From Antedon mediterranea (lineage: Eukaryota; Echinodermata; Crinoidea; Comatulida; Antedonidae): a DNA stretch of 64,000 nt. The position numbers and the translations under genes are program-made. Under the pieces are notes generated by a model. That model saw only the letters and a program-made list of their open reading frames with translations. It made no database searches and was not told the origin of the DNA. Positions within the stretch are counted from its first letter, which is position 1, and every line of letters starts with the position of its first letter. Where the stretch lies: NCBI RefSeq assembly GCF_964355755.1, contig NC_092672.1, positions 22,132,501-22,196,500 of the forward strand. Direction: 5' to 3'. Of the stretch, positions 9,918-22,725 are shown one piece after another.

Positions 9918-10420
9918 AAGTTATAAACTGACTGTTATTGAAACTATGTAACGCTTGTTTGTATATTTGCAGGGCTTTTTCCTTCGTTCTCTTTATTTTC
10001 CGAGTAACGTTGATTCGTACACAATAAATGGTAGCCTATGGTAGCGGCAATCAACAACTTGTTGTCTTTCTGTTGGTCTTGATATTGCATTCATTTGAGC
10101 CAAGCCTCGCACGCTTGATACCCGGGGAGAAAACTTCTAAATTAATCAGCGGGGTTGGTGAAATCTGTCCATAATGGGTTACTTTTCTGTCCATAATAGG
10201 TTACTTTCTGTCCATAATAGGGACTAGAGGGCGCTGTTGTTTGTCCATAATAGGTGACTTTCATAATTGGCTGTCCAAAATAGGCGACTTTTTGTCCAAA
10301 ATAGGCGAGTTTATTGGAGTAGTGCGCCATCCATTGTGTTGTCCATAATAGGTGATTTTTTGGCCTACTCGTACGTACGTAGTTTATTTCGCGAGTAGAA
10401 GTAATAAATACTAATAGGAG

Positions 10421-10530
10421 GCCTAATTAGTATAAACATTTAAGTCTTTCTAGCCTAGGCCTAGGCTAGTCCTGTTAGTTAGGCTACCTCTATAGATAGG
10501 CCTACTAGTACTACTAGCCTAGGCCTAGTC
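10421..10530. repeat. TAGGCCTA palindrome cluster 1
   Basis: Repeated overlapping TAGGCCTA / CTAGGCCTAG / ACTAGTACTAG palindromes. The same motif is scattered through the window and forms a larger cluster at 29686-29990. Confidence 0.85.
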
Positions 10531-11344
10531 CATTTGTTATTGTCCACTAATAATAATGAAAATTTATTCAGCAACAAATAATTTAATTTGAACCTCATTT
10601 TAGGTTTGATAGTACGGACAGACATTACGCAACTTACCATACTATTGCAAGTTTAAATAAATCACCAAACCCACGCATTCTTTTACAAAAATAAAAAATA
10701 CCCCATAATACTCTAATACCGTAATAATATTGATTAAAGTTTTATTTTTATAAATGCATTGGTGTTTCAATGTATTTGTTGTATTTTTTTTTTCTTTGGA
10801 CTTATTTTGTTTTGTTAACAGTAATAATAAAAATCAACTTTATCAATTTAATATTGAAAAAGACATCACAGTTCAGCACTTCATTTGTCATTTTAGGTCC
10901 TCCCCTATTTCAAAATTCTGGATCCACATAGCTCAATGACAAAGTCTAAAGTAGATTAACAGCAGCACATCTCATCCATTTATTATATTGTTTAATTAAA
11001 TGAATCAATATTAATGTTTAATAATAAGAAATACGACAATAAATCAAGTTTACATACACGCAGTGTACAATCAACACCTTTGTTCTGTATTCAGAACAGT
11101 TTATTCAAAATCTAAATCACATTTAAAAAATACTGAATTATATTAATTTTATTAAGTGTAAAAACATGGTTAAACTACAATTTAAAAAATAGCAAGGATT
11201 AATAAAATACACCATAATTATTATGTTTATTACTATAATTATTGATCGATGATCAAAAATAATATGTTGAAGTGATGTACTTTTTCATTTCAGCAGCATA
11301 CTGTATATGAGCAGAATATCAAACATCTGTATGCCTATAATAAG

Positions 11345-12114
11345 CAAGGCCAACAGCCATTAAGTCGCGTGCTACAATGCATAGTGATACCGGACCGACA
11401 GACAGACCGACAGACCGACAGACAGACCGACAGACCGACAGACAGAGAGAGAGAGACCGACCGACCGACATAGTGAACTATACTGACCGAAATTACTGAA
11501 CATGTTTAAAAATATTGAAATGTTTAAAAACATTTATTTTTTTTTAATTTACACGTGCGTAGCCTGTCACTTTCGACGTGCTCGTATAACGTAATTTCGA
11601 GTTGAAAAGTAAGTCATAAAAACAGAAATCGGGCAAAAAGAGTGCGCAATAACATTTAACGCGCAGTGCGCGCGCAAAAATATGCGCACTCATGGCAATT
11701 TTGTAAACGCTTAAAATTGCCTGAAATGTACTCTTATTTCATCGAAAATAAATTTTGAAAATGTTAAGCGCGCGTACGCATGCGTTACATGCGCTACGCA
11801 CGTAATTGTATTGCCATATGATGATTTATGCCCTGAAATTTATGAGTACCAAATTTTATTTAATTGTGATTCATGGTTGTGAAGATATGATTACAAACGT
11901 GATTTCGTTAAATCGTGCGTAGACCGCGTAATTTTTTATAGCGCACCGTGAAAACATAACCACATTGATTCCTGGCCATAAGTAATATACTGTGAAAAAT
12001 TGACCTAGCTAGATTAAACTGATATCAAGATAAGGTCAGAAAGCGATAAAACGCATAGTGATACCGGACCGACAGACAGACAGACAGACCGACAGACAGA
12101 CCGACAGACAGACC

Positions 12115-12157
<43 letters not shown>

Positions 12158-12202
12158 CGACCGACCGACATAGTAAACTATAGAGTCGCTTCCACGCGAC
12201 TA
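11345..12202 (+). mobile_element. GACA/GACC-block element, long form, copy A
   Basis: An 858-bp element from CAAGGCCAACAGCC to the terminal hairpin AGTCGC-loop-GCGACT and TAA. It contains two direct blocks, each GCATAGTGATACCGG then a (GACC/GACA)n array then GACCGACATAGT(G/A)AACTATA, at 11378-11482 and 12053-12183. Between them lie about 570 bp of unique sequence rich in CGCGCG. It shares its whole length with 22199-24120 and 22822-23621. No coding capacity: the long Ser/Val/Cys/Leu ORF is the translated microsatellite. Confidence 0.85.
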
Positions 12203-12784
12203 AGAAAAGGAAGCATTTAAATACTATAATAATGTTTAAGTATTGTATAATGCAAGTAACTTCAATCTTAGTAATGCTGAGACAAATTTTCATGTTGTAT
12301 GGTGGGACACACTTAAAGTGTTCTGGGCCCATTTTGCACACCTGTAAATTAATAATTGTCTAGTGAATGAGTTTTTGCTTTATCATAACTAACGTTTACG
12401 TAATTATAGGACGTCTACGTGCATGCTAATTGATTTTCAAATTGGTTAGGGCCTAAAATCAAATACTTAAGCCTAACCTAAAACCACAAACTAACTAACG
12501 GTTGAATTTCATAAATATTAAGTATAAGATTCAATTAAAAATTGTTTGTTAGGGCTACTCAACGGATAAGTAATATAACCAGGGAACAATAAAAATAGTG
12601 TAATTTCACTGTTATTATAACTAATCATAATGTCCTAGCCTATTAATGAATTATTTCATGCGTTAAATATACTGTAATGTATGTAACGGCTAGTTAAATT
12701 AAACGAAATAAAATAACCATGAGACAGAAAGCAAATATTAACCATGAGACGGAAAGCATGAAATAATCAAGATCACAATTTGTT

Positions 12785-12945
12785 TATATTAAGTATTATT
12801 ATTATTATTTGTATAATGTAAAAAGAGGGACTAGGCCTACAGCGACATGCCAATTGGGCTTCTTGTAGTCTTTCGACCAAATTTTTACTTATATGCCAAC
12901 AATTGTAATGATATATATTTGGTCAATAAATGTTTCTTGAATTGA
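12785..12945 (+). mobile_element. LINE 3'-UTR-like fragment
   Basis: The sequence GGGCTTCTTGTAGTCTTTCG followed by an A/T-rich stretch and GGTCAATAAATG resembles CR1/L2-type LINE 3' ends. It is preceded by (ATT)n at 12796-12810. No ORF part is attached. Confidence 0.4.
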
Positions 12946-13738
12946 AAGTTTTAAAAATTGTTTGTTAAGGGTACTAAATGTTAAAGGATAAGTAAGATAT
13001 AACCAGGGAACAGTGAAATTAGTGAAAACAGTGAAATTAGTGTAATTTCACTGTTATATAACTAATGTACTAGCCTAGTAGTAGAGCCTAATAATGATAA
13101 TAATAATCATTTCATACGTTTAAATAATAATTATTAATAATAGGCCTACCTAGCCTAGTTTATTAATATATGTATAAATTGAATACACAGTAAAGTAAGG
13201 TTAGTCCCTACATAGCATAGGCCTATGTTAAGATGTAGGCTACTTATTTAATTACATAAATTTACCTGTTCTTGTCTTTGGGAAAATTGTAAAACTTAAG
13301 TTCTGGGTTGGCCTTTGAATTGCTTTTACAATTAATTGCAGCACAGTACATCCCTCCACCTTTTCTTTTTTCATTCAGTGTTTCTTAACCATACAAACTT
13401 TGGCGCGACTCCTCAATCCCATTTTCTAAAGAATATTGCGATCGTCACGCAAATGTTCGTTACTCGTTTAAGCGAGGGGGCGCACTATAATTTGACGCTC
13501 CTAAAGTGTTACGCGTAAACGCGGGAGTGTCACATCTTTAGTATATAAGATCTTTGAATAAACTGGCCTCGCATTTTGGAAAGCCAATTATGAAAGTTAC
13601 CTATTATGGACAAACAACAGCGCCCTCTACTCCCTATTATGGACAGAAAGTCCCCTATTATGGACAGAAATCCCCTATTATGGACAGAAAAGTAACCTAT
13701 TATGGACAGATTTTACCAACCCTATTGAATTAATCCGG

Positions 13739-15520
13739 GCATGGTCTCACGTACCACGACAGTATGAAACGCCATGTGTCCCAAATATGTATTATAAAAT
13801 ACACAGAATCACCATTTCTAATAAATACCACATTATAAATCCACTTGTATTTTAACTATTTACACCGAATGTTTGCACTTTGTTTATAACTATTGCAGAT
13901 CATGTACGGTGACATACATAACGAATAAAAATAGGCTTATAAATAAACGTGCCTTCAATAACTGAGAAGTCTGTATAGGTATTAACTCCAATAACGCTTT
14001 ATATATTTCCGATATATGTAAGCCGACTGTGTCATTAGCACATGTTATCAAAAGCATCTTATACATTTTTTTTATATTTTTTTTTTGGGTAGGGTATATG
14101 TAGGGTATATGACACCTAGGCCTAACTATATTTATATGGTCATACAACGCCTACTATTTATGCTCAATATAGAGATTTAAATACAACGCCTACTATACTA
14201 TGTTTCCATTACTACTAACCAACACTTTATATACACAGTCATACAGATAGGCACTAAGTCGCAGTTTCAACGCGTCCTCCACTAATAACATGATCATACT
14301 TACTCAAAGAGATTTGGATACTGCGCCGAATAGGCAATTATTAGTATCAATCCTCTTAAACTGTATATTATTATTATAGTAAAACATTCACATAAATAAA
14401 GTAACTCCGAATACTATGTAAAATCAAAGAGGAAATAAGACTCACCAGAGGTATTGAGAGCATGCACCGACTCTAGGAACAACGTACCAATCAATTCACC
14501 CATCCATATTATCATGTTGTCATTCTCTCGATTTAATATTCACTAATCCAAAATTGAACCAATATTATAAGTCACCGATTCCAGTGTGTGTACAATAACA
14601 ATAGCAGCATACTAAACACAAATAGAACACCTTTGTGTATGTATAACGTTTGATTTAGCACGCCGAGTTTCAGTTCTGAGAAAAGCCGAATAGGATATTT
14701 AAAGTATTTCCATAAATCATGGATTAATGAATGATAAATCCGGTTTCTGCTGCCAAGAAAATCGTAAATATACGGTATATTTCATATACAGTACTGTTTA
14801 GTTATCTCGATTGTTTTTGACGCACACAAACAATACAACTTGGTCATGACTACAAGTCGGGTAGAGACAGGCTTGCTCGATTAGATTTCTTCTCCCAATT
14901 CATACTTCCGACGAAACGCATTTTTTTTGGTAAAGGAAGCCGAAAACAGTCCTCCCACAAAGTAGGTTTAGGCCTAAATTGATAAAAGGAGAAAAAAATC
15001 TTACCAGATATGCAGGAATAAATACAATTGTACAATTGTATCATGGCCAATTCAACAAAGCAGGATATAAAGGTGTACAAAATCAGCGTGGGGAATTCAG
15101 TATCTGAACACCGATTGAAACGGGGGCGGTTAAAAGTGCTTGAAACATACCAGGCATTGCATAAAAGCATTAAAAAAACACGTTATAACAAGTTATACAT
15201 TCGCAACTTCGTGTGTTTTGCGCTACCTTTTAAAATTAAGACATAGTCCCAGTTTACATTTCATTTTGTTTTTTATGTTCTTTTCATTTTCATCTATTAT
15301 TTCCTTTTAACATATTTGTATAAATAAACTCCGAATACTTGGTTATGATCAAATAAAGTTCAAACATTAAATTATGAGTTCTTCCCTCTTATTATATGGA
15401 ATTGGTTGTTTTATACTATTATGTTATTTATACATAATCCGTACATTGCTTTTTTGTATTTTAACCTATGTAGGCCTATATATTTTTTATGACGAATAAA
15501 CTTGAATTGGAGATATTTCT
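13739..15520. other. No gene seen
   Basis: AT-rich, with three overlapping ORFs of 72-106 codons on both strands at 13890-15246. None shows family motifs, splice context or sensible composition, so none is called. Confidence 0.45.
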
Positions 15521-15524
15521 CTAC

Positions 15525-16005
15525 CTGTCTAAATCAGACACATTCTTCTACACAGCAGCACAACAATGGAACATATTACCACACATTTTAAAAACCATTT
15601 TTAGCAAGACAGATTTTAAATTTAAAGTAAAGGAATATTTAGCAACGTCTCATGAATGAATAAATGACAGATGTATTTTAACTTACTGTAAGTCGACTTT
15701 AAAGAATGACTTGTAATATTATTTGAATAATCAATTTTATACAGTATGCTTTTATATGCTATGTTTTATTGTTTTACTGGTTTAATATTTTATTGTTTGT
15801 ATGTATAATGTACCCCAATGGAAATAAGCTGGAATGATATTTACCGGCTTTTTGGGTTATCCATGGAACTACCGTATGTTTTAATTGTTCTTGTTTACCA
15901 ATTGTAATGTATATTTGTGTACTTCCGAATCAATTCAAACGAATGTTTAAGTGCTTAGAAGCATTGTGCAATAAGCGCTTTGTACGAACGAATATTATTA
16001 TTATT
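15525..16005 (+). pseudogene. CR1/jockey-like LINE 3' end with (ATT)n tail
   Basis: One frame reads FFYTAAQQWNILPHILK, then TDFKFKVKEYLATSHE and a stop (15659): the W-N-x-L-P...F-K...L C-terminal motif of non-LTR RT. About 330 bp of 3' UTR follow, ending in AAGCGCTTTGTACGAACGAA and (ATT)n. A 5'-truncated retrocopy. Confidence 0.75.
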
Positions 16006-17515
16006 AAGAGAGAAACAATATATATAGAAAAGCAAAGCACTGAATTGCCATCATATTCTTCTATGCTTTCTTCTATGTAACCGGTTCTTGCTGGTTACAC
16101 ACCAAATTCGGGATGGATTCGAGGTGACGTTCAGATAGTTTTATTCTCACTGCGGATCAGTCAATAAGAGATGAGGTTTCTTATTGATGTCCACATCGAA
16201 ATTCTGACCAAATCCATTTTCCGCGAAAGGAACCGACAACTTCGCGCATAAAAGACACTGCGATAAATATGTACTATATGAACAGCGATATAAATGTATT
16301 AAATAATAATGATATTATTTACCATTTTTATATGATTTCATAATTAATAGAATGCAACGAAATATTAACTTAATTAACCAAATAAATGTATATGTACAAA
16401 AATGGTAGGGTCCAACTAACTTAACTAATTAAAACTAGTATTTTAAGGAAAGATAAACAATTAACTTTACTAAATTAACCGGACTAAGAAAATATAAACA
16501 GCATGAATATTTTGGAGGTGTGAAAATAATCTTATTTCAGGAAGTTCTTAATGAGATAATAGTTAATTCACATGTGTATTAAGATATTAATGCAGAACAA
16601 AGGAAATAACAAGATAAAATACAAATAAGTAACAGGCCAGATAATTACCATAAGTAGAATATTTTAGCACTTTGTCGTAATTCAATGTTGTAATTCAATA
16701 AATGTGTACAATGTTAAACAACACACTGTTACATTAACAATTAATATTACATGAACTGATACGTACCACCAGGTGCACAATAGAAATTTATGTTTATACA
16801 GAATGTGTATATAGATTAAAAAAAGTACAATGACTTCCGTGTTTAACAATAATGAAATTATGGTGAAACTATAATTAATAAATACTTGAACCACGAAGGA
16901 CAGAATAGAAGTGATACAAACCACAATGACAAAACTTTAAACAAAATATTATTAATGAGTTTGTTGTTGTTGCTTTTATATAGTTTTGTAACTGCAACGT
17001 TAATTAATTCAAAACACTTTTATAAATAAATCTGAGTAAATTCATATAATAAATTAATAATTCAATTAATTAATACCAAAAATGAAACATAGATAAATCT
17101 AATTCGATTCATGTCCTTGAACAAATAATCTGTTGGATAAGATAAGATAAATTTTACAAGGCAATGTAAAAACAAAAAGAAAAGTATAAAAAAATAACAT
17201 AAAAGTAAAATGAAATACTGTAGTAAAAACAAGGTAATCTTACAGATCGAACAATACTTAACCTATATGATGGAGTTAATGTTATTATTTATTTATTATC
17301 AGTATTATTAATATTTTCAAGTTTAAAGCGAATATATTATCATTATTATTACTAACAAATATATATTATATAATTGCCAATTGATTTTATTATACTGTTA
17401 TTATTAAAATAAAGGCAACTGTTATATGATTATTTGTTCTTATTATATTTAATTTTAATAGCTATTTGTAATTTAATTAAACGTGATACTATTTTTAGTA
17501 TACTATTTAGTCTTA
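16006..17515. other. AT-rich intergenic DNA, no gene seen
   Basis: Very AT-rich sequence with TTATTA/TAATTA runs and a (GATAA)n retroelement-tail scrap at 17137-17165. The minus ORF 16924-16682 is hydrophobic by AT composition only. Confidence 0.5.
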
Positions 17516-17519
17516 TTTT

Positions 17520-19784
17520 TACATAGTTGGTATAAACTACACCTTTACATAGTTGGTATAAACTACACCTTTACATAGTTGGTATAAACTACACCTTTAC
17601 ATAGTTGACATAAACTACACCTTTACATAGTTGGCATAAACTACACCTTTACATAGTTGGTATAAACTACACCTTTACATAGTTGGTATAACTACACCTT
17701 TACATAGTTGGCATAAACTACACCTTTACATAGTTGGCATAAACTACACCTTTACATAGTTGGTATAAACTACACCTTTACATAGTTGGCATAAACTACA
17801 CCTTTACATAGTTGGCATAAACTACACCTTTACATAGTTGGCATAAACTACACCTTTACATAGTTGGTATAAACTACACCTTTACATAGTTGGCATAAAC
17901 TACACCTTTACATAGTTGGTATAAACTACACCTTTACATAGTTGGTATAAACTACACCTTTACATAGTTGGTATAAACTACACCTTTAACATAGTTGGCA
18001 TAAACTACACCTTTACATAGTTGGTATAAACTACACCTTTACATAGTTGGTATAAACTACACCTTTACATAGTTGGCATAAACTACACCTTTACATAGTT
18101 GGTATAAACTACACCTTTGCATAGTTGGCATAAACTACACCTTTACATAGTTGGCATAAACTACACCTTTACATAGTTGGCATAAACTACACCTTTACAT
18201 AGTTGACATAAACTACACCTTTACATAGTTGACATAAACTACACCTTTACATAGTTGACATAAACTACACCTTTACATAGTTGACATAAACTACACCTTT
18301 ACATAGTTGACATAAACTACACCTTTACATAGTTGGCATAAACTACACCTTTACATAGTTGGTATAAACTACACCTTTACATAGTTGACATAAACTACAC
18401 CTTTACATAGTTGGTATAAACTACACCTTTACATAGTTGGCATAAACTATACTACACCTTTACATAGTTGCCATAAACTACACCTTTACATAGTTGGCAT
18501 AAACTACACCTTTACATAGTTGACATAAACTACACCTTTACATAGTTGACATAAACTACACCTTTACATAGTTGGCATAAACTACACCTTTACATAGTTG
18601 GTATAAACTACACCTTTACATAGTTGACATAAACTACACCTTTACATAGTTGGTATAAACTACACCTTTACATAGTTGGTATAAACTACACCTTTAACAT
18701 AGTTGACATAAACTACACCTTTACATAGTTGGCATAAACTACACCTTTACATAGTTGACATAAACTACACCTTTACATAGTTGGTATAAACTACACCTTT
18801 ACATAGTTGGTATAAACTACACCTTTAACATAGTTGACATAAACTACACCTTTACATAGTTGGCATAAACTACACCTTTACATAGTTGGCATAAACTACA
18901 CCTTTACATAGTTGACATAAACTACACCTTTACATAGTTGGTATAAACTACACCTTTAACATAGTTGGCATAAACTACACCTTTACATAGTTGGCATAAA
19001 CTACACCTTTACATAGTTGACATAAACTACACCTTTACATAGTTGGCATAAACTACACCTCTACATAGTTGGCATAAACTACACCTTTACATAGTTGGCA
19101 TAAAGTACACCTTTACATAGTTGGTATAAACTACACCTTTACATAGTTGGTATAAACTACACCTTTAACATAGTTGGCATAAACTACACCTTTACATAGT
19201 TGGCATAAACTACACCTTTACATAGTTGGCATAAACTACACCTTTACATAGTTGGCATAAACTACACCTTTACATAGTTGGCATAAACTACACCTTTACA
19301 TAGTTGGCATAAACTACACCTTTAACATAGTTGGTATAAACTACACCTACATAGTTGGTATAAACTACACCTTTAACATAGTTGGTATAAACTACACCTT
19401 TAACATAGTTGGTATAAACTACACCTTTAACATAGTTGGTATAAACTACACCTTTAACATAGTTGGTATAAACTACACCTTTAACATAGTTGGTATAAAC
19501 TACACCTTTAACATAGTTGGTATAAACTACACCTTTACATAGTTGGTATAAACTACACCTTTACATAGTTGACATAAACTACACCTTTACATAGTTGGCA
19601 TAAACTACACCTTTAACATAGTTGGTATAAACTACACCTTTAACATAGTTGGTATAAACTACGCCTTTAACATAGTTGGTATAAACTACACCTTTACATA
19701 GTTGGTATAAACTACACCTTTACATAGTTGACATAAACTACACCTTTACATAGTTGACATAAACTACACCTTTACATAGTTGGC
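17520..19784. repeat. 26-bp minisatellite, about 87 copies
   Basis: About 2.27 kb of the unit ACATAGTTGGTATAAACTAC plus ACCTTT. Main variants are GGTATAAAC, GGCATAAAC and GACATAAAC. A 27-bp form with TTTAACATAG is scattered and then forms a near-homogeneous run at about 19320-19530. One copy carries an inserted tata (near 18450). The array ends at tagttggccataaaaaaaac. Confidence 0.98.
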
Positions 19785-20850
19785 CATAAAAAAAACATAA
19801 AAAGAATACAAACAATACAACAAACGGATACAAAATAAATGGCGTGAATACAGGAACAACTAATTTTAAACCAACCGACTCGATCTCTGTTGTAGTCACA
19901 CATCACTGAAATAAAAAAAACATTAAATATTAGGGTAATAAGTGAAAATAATCATAATAACTTAAACTATAGTATATATAATAATGACTGAAAAATATCG
20001 ATAACTGAAAGGGTAACATACACTACTCCACACTAACATTTGCAAGCTAGCTCTGAGATTATAATTTTGTTTTTCCATGATCTTTATCCACATAGATTGT
20101 TATTGCTGAGGAAAAGTGTATAGTGTTTATGTGTACTGTTGCATACAAAGTCACGTTAAATTAATAATGTTTCTTTCCGAAGTCCAGGCAATCTAACAAC
20201 AGGATGCAGGATCTATTATGCTATAATAATAAATTAATAATGTTTCCCTCCGAAGTGCTATACTAGATCACGTTATACCCAGATATTTATAATTTATACT
20301 ACACTCTAGATAGAAAAAGAGATCATTCAAACACACTAATATCGATCAGCAAGAAGTTAATTTTGAAAAAAATGAGTTGCAACCATAATTTCCACATTTG
20401 GCTAGCCTGAGATCATGTTTACTATTATAAATGCCAATACCTTTAGTCTTATAATAGTGCCCTCTATAATGGTTTGACATTTTTTCAAAATATTATAGTG
20501 CCCTCTATAGTTTAGACATAATTTTATAAAACCTCCAGGAATATTTAATTTTTCCAAATTGATAATTTTAGGTTCACATGAATTGACTGCTTTATAATTA
20601 TCAGCGAAAGACGCTGCATGGATCCATATCAGTTTGTATATTGCGTTAATGAGGACGATTTTTTATTTGTTATTTTTTAAATCCATTTGGCTCATCTGAC
20701 AAAGGTAAGTCCTATGCATATCTTCATTTTTGAAATTTCCTCTCGGCATTTAATACCATCGACTCTCTTATGTATTAATAGATAAGCTTTGTTTTGCCCA
20801 TGCCTCACCTCCATCTATCCAATCTGGAGCAGTTGTATCGTTGATGGTGA
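19785..20850. other. No gene seen
   Basis: AT-rich spacer. Small local duplications are visible: ttaataatgtttc(t/c)(t/c)tccgaagt at about 20162 and 20232, and tatagtgccctctata at about 20451 and 20501. Confidence 0.5.
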
Positions 20851-20859
20851 TTTTACTGA

Positions 20860-21035
20860 AATGAGTATTTTAAGAATGTTGTTTATAACAGAGGCAAAAT
20901 GTTTTTGAACAAAAATGAGACCGTCGATATCTAGCTTTGAATGAAGCAATTGTTGTGGAATATTTAATTTCAGTTGGTAGGTTATTCCATATTTAAGAAT
21001 GTTGTTTTTAACAGAGGCAAAAACATTCCACAATA
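20860..21035 (-). pseudogene. LINE RT C-terminal fragment
   Basis: On the minus strand one frame reads WNNLPTEIKYSTTIASFKAR followed by YRRSHF, the standard W-N-x-L-P...F-K C terminus of CR1/jockey-type RT. The segment ttaagaatgttgttttaaca with agaggcaaaa occurs twice (about 20868 and 20995), bracketing the fragment. Confidence 0.65.
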
Positions 21036-21309
21036 TCAGTGTTCAGTGGCATGGTACAAGTTTACACCATGAGGCAAATGTATTTCTAATGTTATATTAA
21101 AATGATACACTTGACGTTAATGCTATTAGGCCTGTCAATTTGGCTGATATGCAAGAGCTTGTGGTCAGTGTGATAAAACTGGGTAGATTCAGAAATACAA
21201 GATATTCGATATAATACTCGTAACGAAAAGTTCAAGTATGTTTACATGACCATTGCGTGATGGTATATCATTAACATCTTTAGGCCTATACAGGATTAAA
21301 CTATCAGGT

Positions 21310-22168
21310 AAAAGAAAAAATACTTACTAGCCTATACATAGATTCTTTATTCGTTCGTCATTCCGAAGTTTAAAATAAACCATACTAGCATATACTGATC
21401 TTGCATTTTGTTCGCTTTTGATTCTCGCACTGAGTGGTGATATAGCATTATAACCCCGGCCCACTAAGGATCCATTTGGAAAATCACAAGAAGGGCAGGG
21501 CTTAGGATTGTAATTTATGTATATACTTGAATGTAAACAGGATGCAGGAACTGTGTATAACAAACGACTTACTGTATTAAAGATGTAGGTAACCTGTACG
21601 GATTATGGATGGAATAACGCTATCTTCTTTGTGAAGCAGGTGACACATTTTGTAGATTGCGTTTTACCAAGAGAACACATGCATCCTGTTTACATTCAAG
21701 TATATACATCAATTACAATCCTACGCCCTGCCCTTCTTGTGATTCTTGTAATTTTTCCAAATATAGGCCTAGTAGTTTCTCGACAAAAGAAATAACACTA
21801 ACTTATTGTCAAGAGATCGGTAATTTGTAATTATATACTCACAAGAACTGTACAGTTGTTTTGATTTAACCGCATGATCTCCATTGTATTTTAAATTACA
21901 ATTGAGTTTTATCCCTTTGTTTTTGTTTCAAGCTGTACCGTTTATCGATTTATTTATTTGTCTGTATTGTACAGGCCACATACAGTGAACATGGGAAATC
22001 AAAGAACTGCCCTAGTAGTTCTATTAATATTTGTAATTTGTAAAAGGGGGAAGGCAGAATGCTTGTTAAAGTCAACTGATACTGTGGAATCAACACAAAT
22101 AATAACACGCTTCTTAAGGCTTACTAGCCTATACATAGATTCTTTATTCGTTCGTCATTCCGAAGTCC
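21310..22168. repeat. Left arm of a large inverted duplication
   Basis: This arm is the inverse of segments in 24960-25950. Matching blocks include ccgtttatc(g/t)atttatttat (21938 / about 25290 inverted), tctcgacaaaagaaataaca (21778 / about 25720), gaagggcagggcttaggatt (21491 / about 25770) and cctatacatagattctttat (21332 / about 25090). The last block also occurs a second time at the inner edge (22128), so the arm is itself bounded by 40-bp direct repeats. Confidence 0.8.
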
Positions 22169-22197
22169 AAAATATCATAACCAGCAACTACAATTGA
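21991..22197 (+). CDS. Short signal-peptide-like ORF (unknown)
   Basis: The ORF opens MGNQRTALVVLLIFVIC followed by KRGKAECLLK, an N terminus that looks like a secretory signal. It runs 68 codons, the last part over the 40-bp repeat block. The inverted copy (about 25255-25090, minus strand) opens MGHQRTALV and is then broken by a TA insertion, so at most one copy can code. I do not recognise the family. It could be a first exon or chance. Confidence 0.25.
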   Translation: MGNQRTALVVLLIFVICKRGKAECLLKSTDTVESTQIITRFLRLTSLYIDSLFVRHSEVQNIITSNYN

Positions 22198-22725
22198 ACA
22201 AGGCCAACAGCCATTAAGTCGCGTGCTACAATGCATAGTGATACCGGACCGACAGACAAACAGACCGACAGACAGACAGACCGACAGACAGACGGACCGA
22301 CCGACATAGTGAACTATACTGACCGAAATTACTGAACATGTTTAAAAATGTTGAAATGTTTAAAAACATTTATATTTTTTTAATTTACACGTGCGTAGCC
22401 TGTCACTTTTGACGTGCTCGTATAACGTAATTTCGAGTTGAAAAGTAAGTCAAGAAAACAGAAATCGGGTAAAAAGAGTGCGCAATAACATTTAACGCGC
22501 AGTGCGCGCGCAAAAATCTGCGCACTCATGGCAATTTTGTAAACGCTTAAAATTGCCTGAAACGTACTCTTATTTCATCGAAAATAAATTTTGAAAATTT
22601 TAAGCGCGCGTACACGTAATTGTATTGCCATATGATGATTTATGCCCTGAAATTTATGAGTACAAAATTTTATTTAATTGTGATTCATGGTTGTTAAGAT
22701 ATGATTACAAACGTGATTTCGTTAA

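Larger units (their letters stand above)
10138..13738. mobile_element. Foldback-type element with ~150-bp terminal inverted repeats
   Basis: The left arm (10138-10330) and right arm (13550-13738) are inverted copies. Both are built of subrepeats around TATTATGGACAGAAAGT (left arm: tgtccataataggttacttt). The outer edges match as aattaatc...ggttggt(g/a)aaatctgtcc. Inner matches extend to taattggct and the gcgagtttatt region. The interior of about 3.2 kb has no transposase that I can recognise; it holds TAGGCCTA clusters, a GACA-block element and a LINE 3' end. It resembles foldback elements, whose long TIRs are made of short repeats. The target duplication is unclear. Confidence 0.7.

Noticed and set aside
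10142-10330. ORF with YYGQ/YFGQ repeats
   Set aside because: Translation of the subrepeats of the foldback terminal inverted repeat.
12036-12341. 101-codon ORF with repeated VCLSVCLSV residues (similar at 22701-22970 and 23513-23740)
   Set aside because: It is the translation of the GACA/GACC microsatellite in the element arrays, not a protein.
14850-15246. Overlapping ORFs of 106 codons (minus) and 72 codons (plus)
   Set aside because: They shadow each other on opposite strands and show no family motif or splice context.
17520-19784. CRISPR-like array
   Set aside because: Continuous tandem repeats without spacers, in animal DNA.
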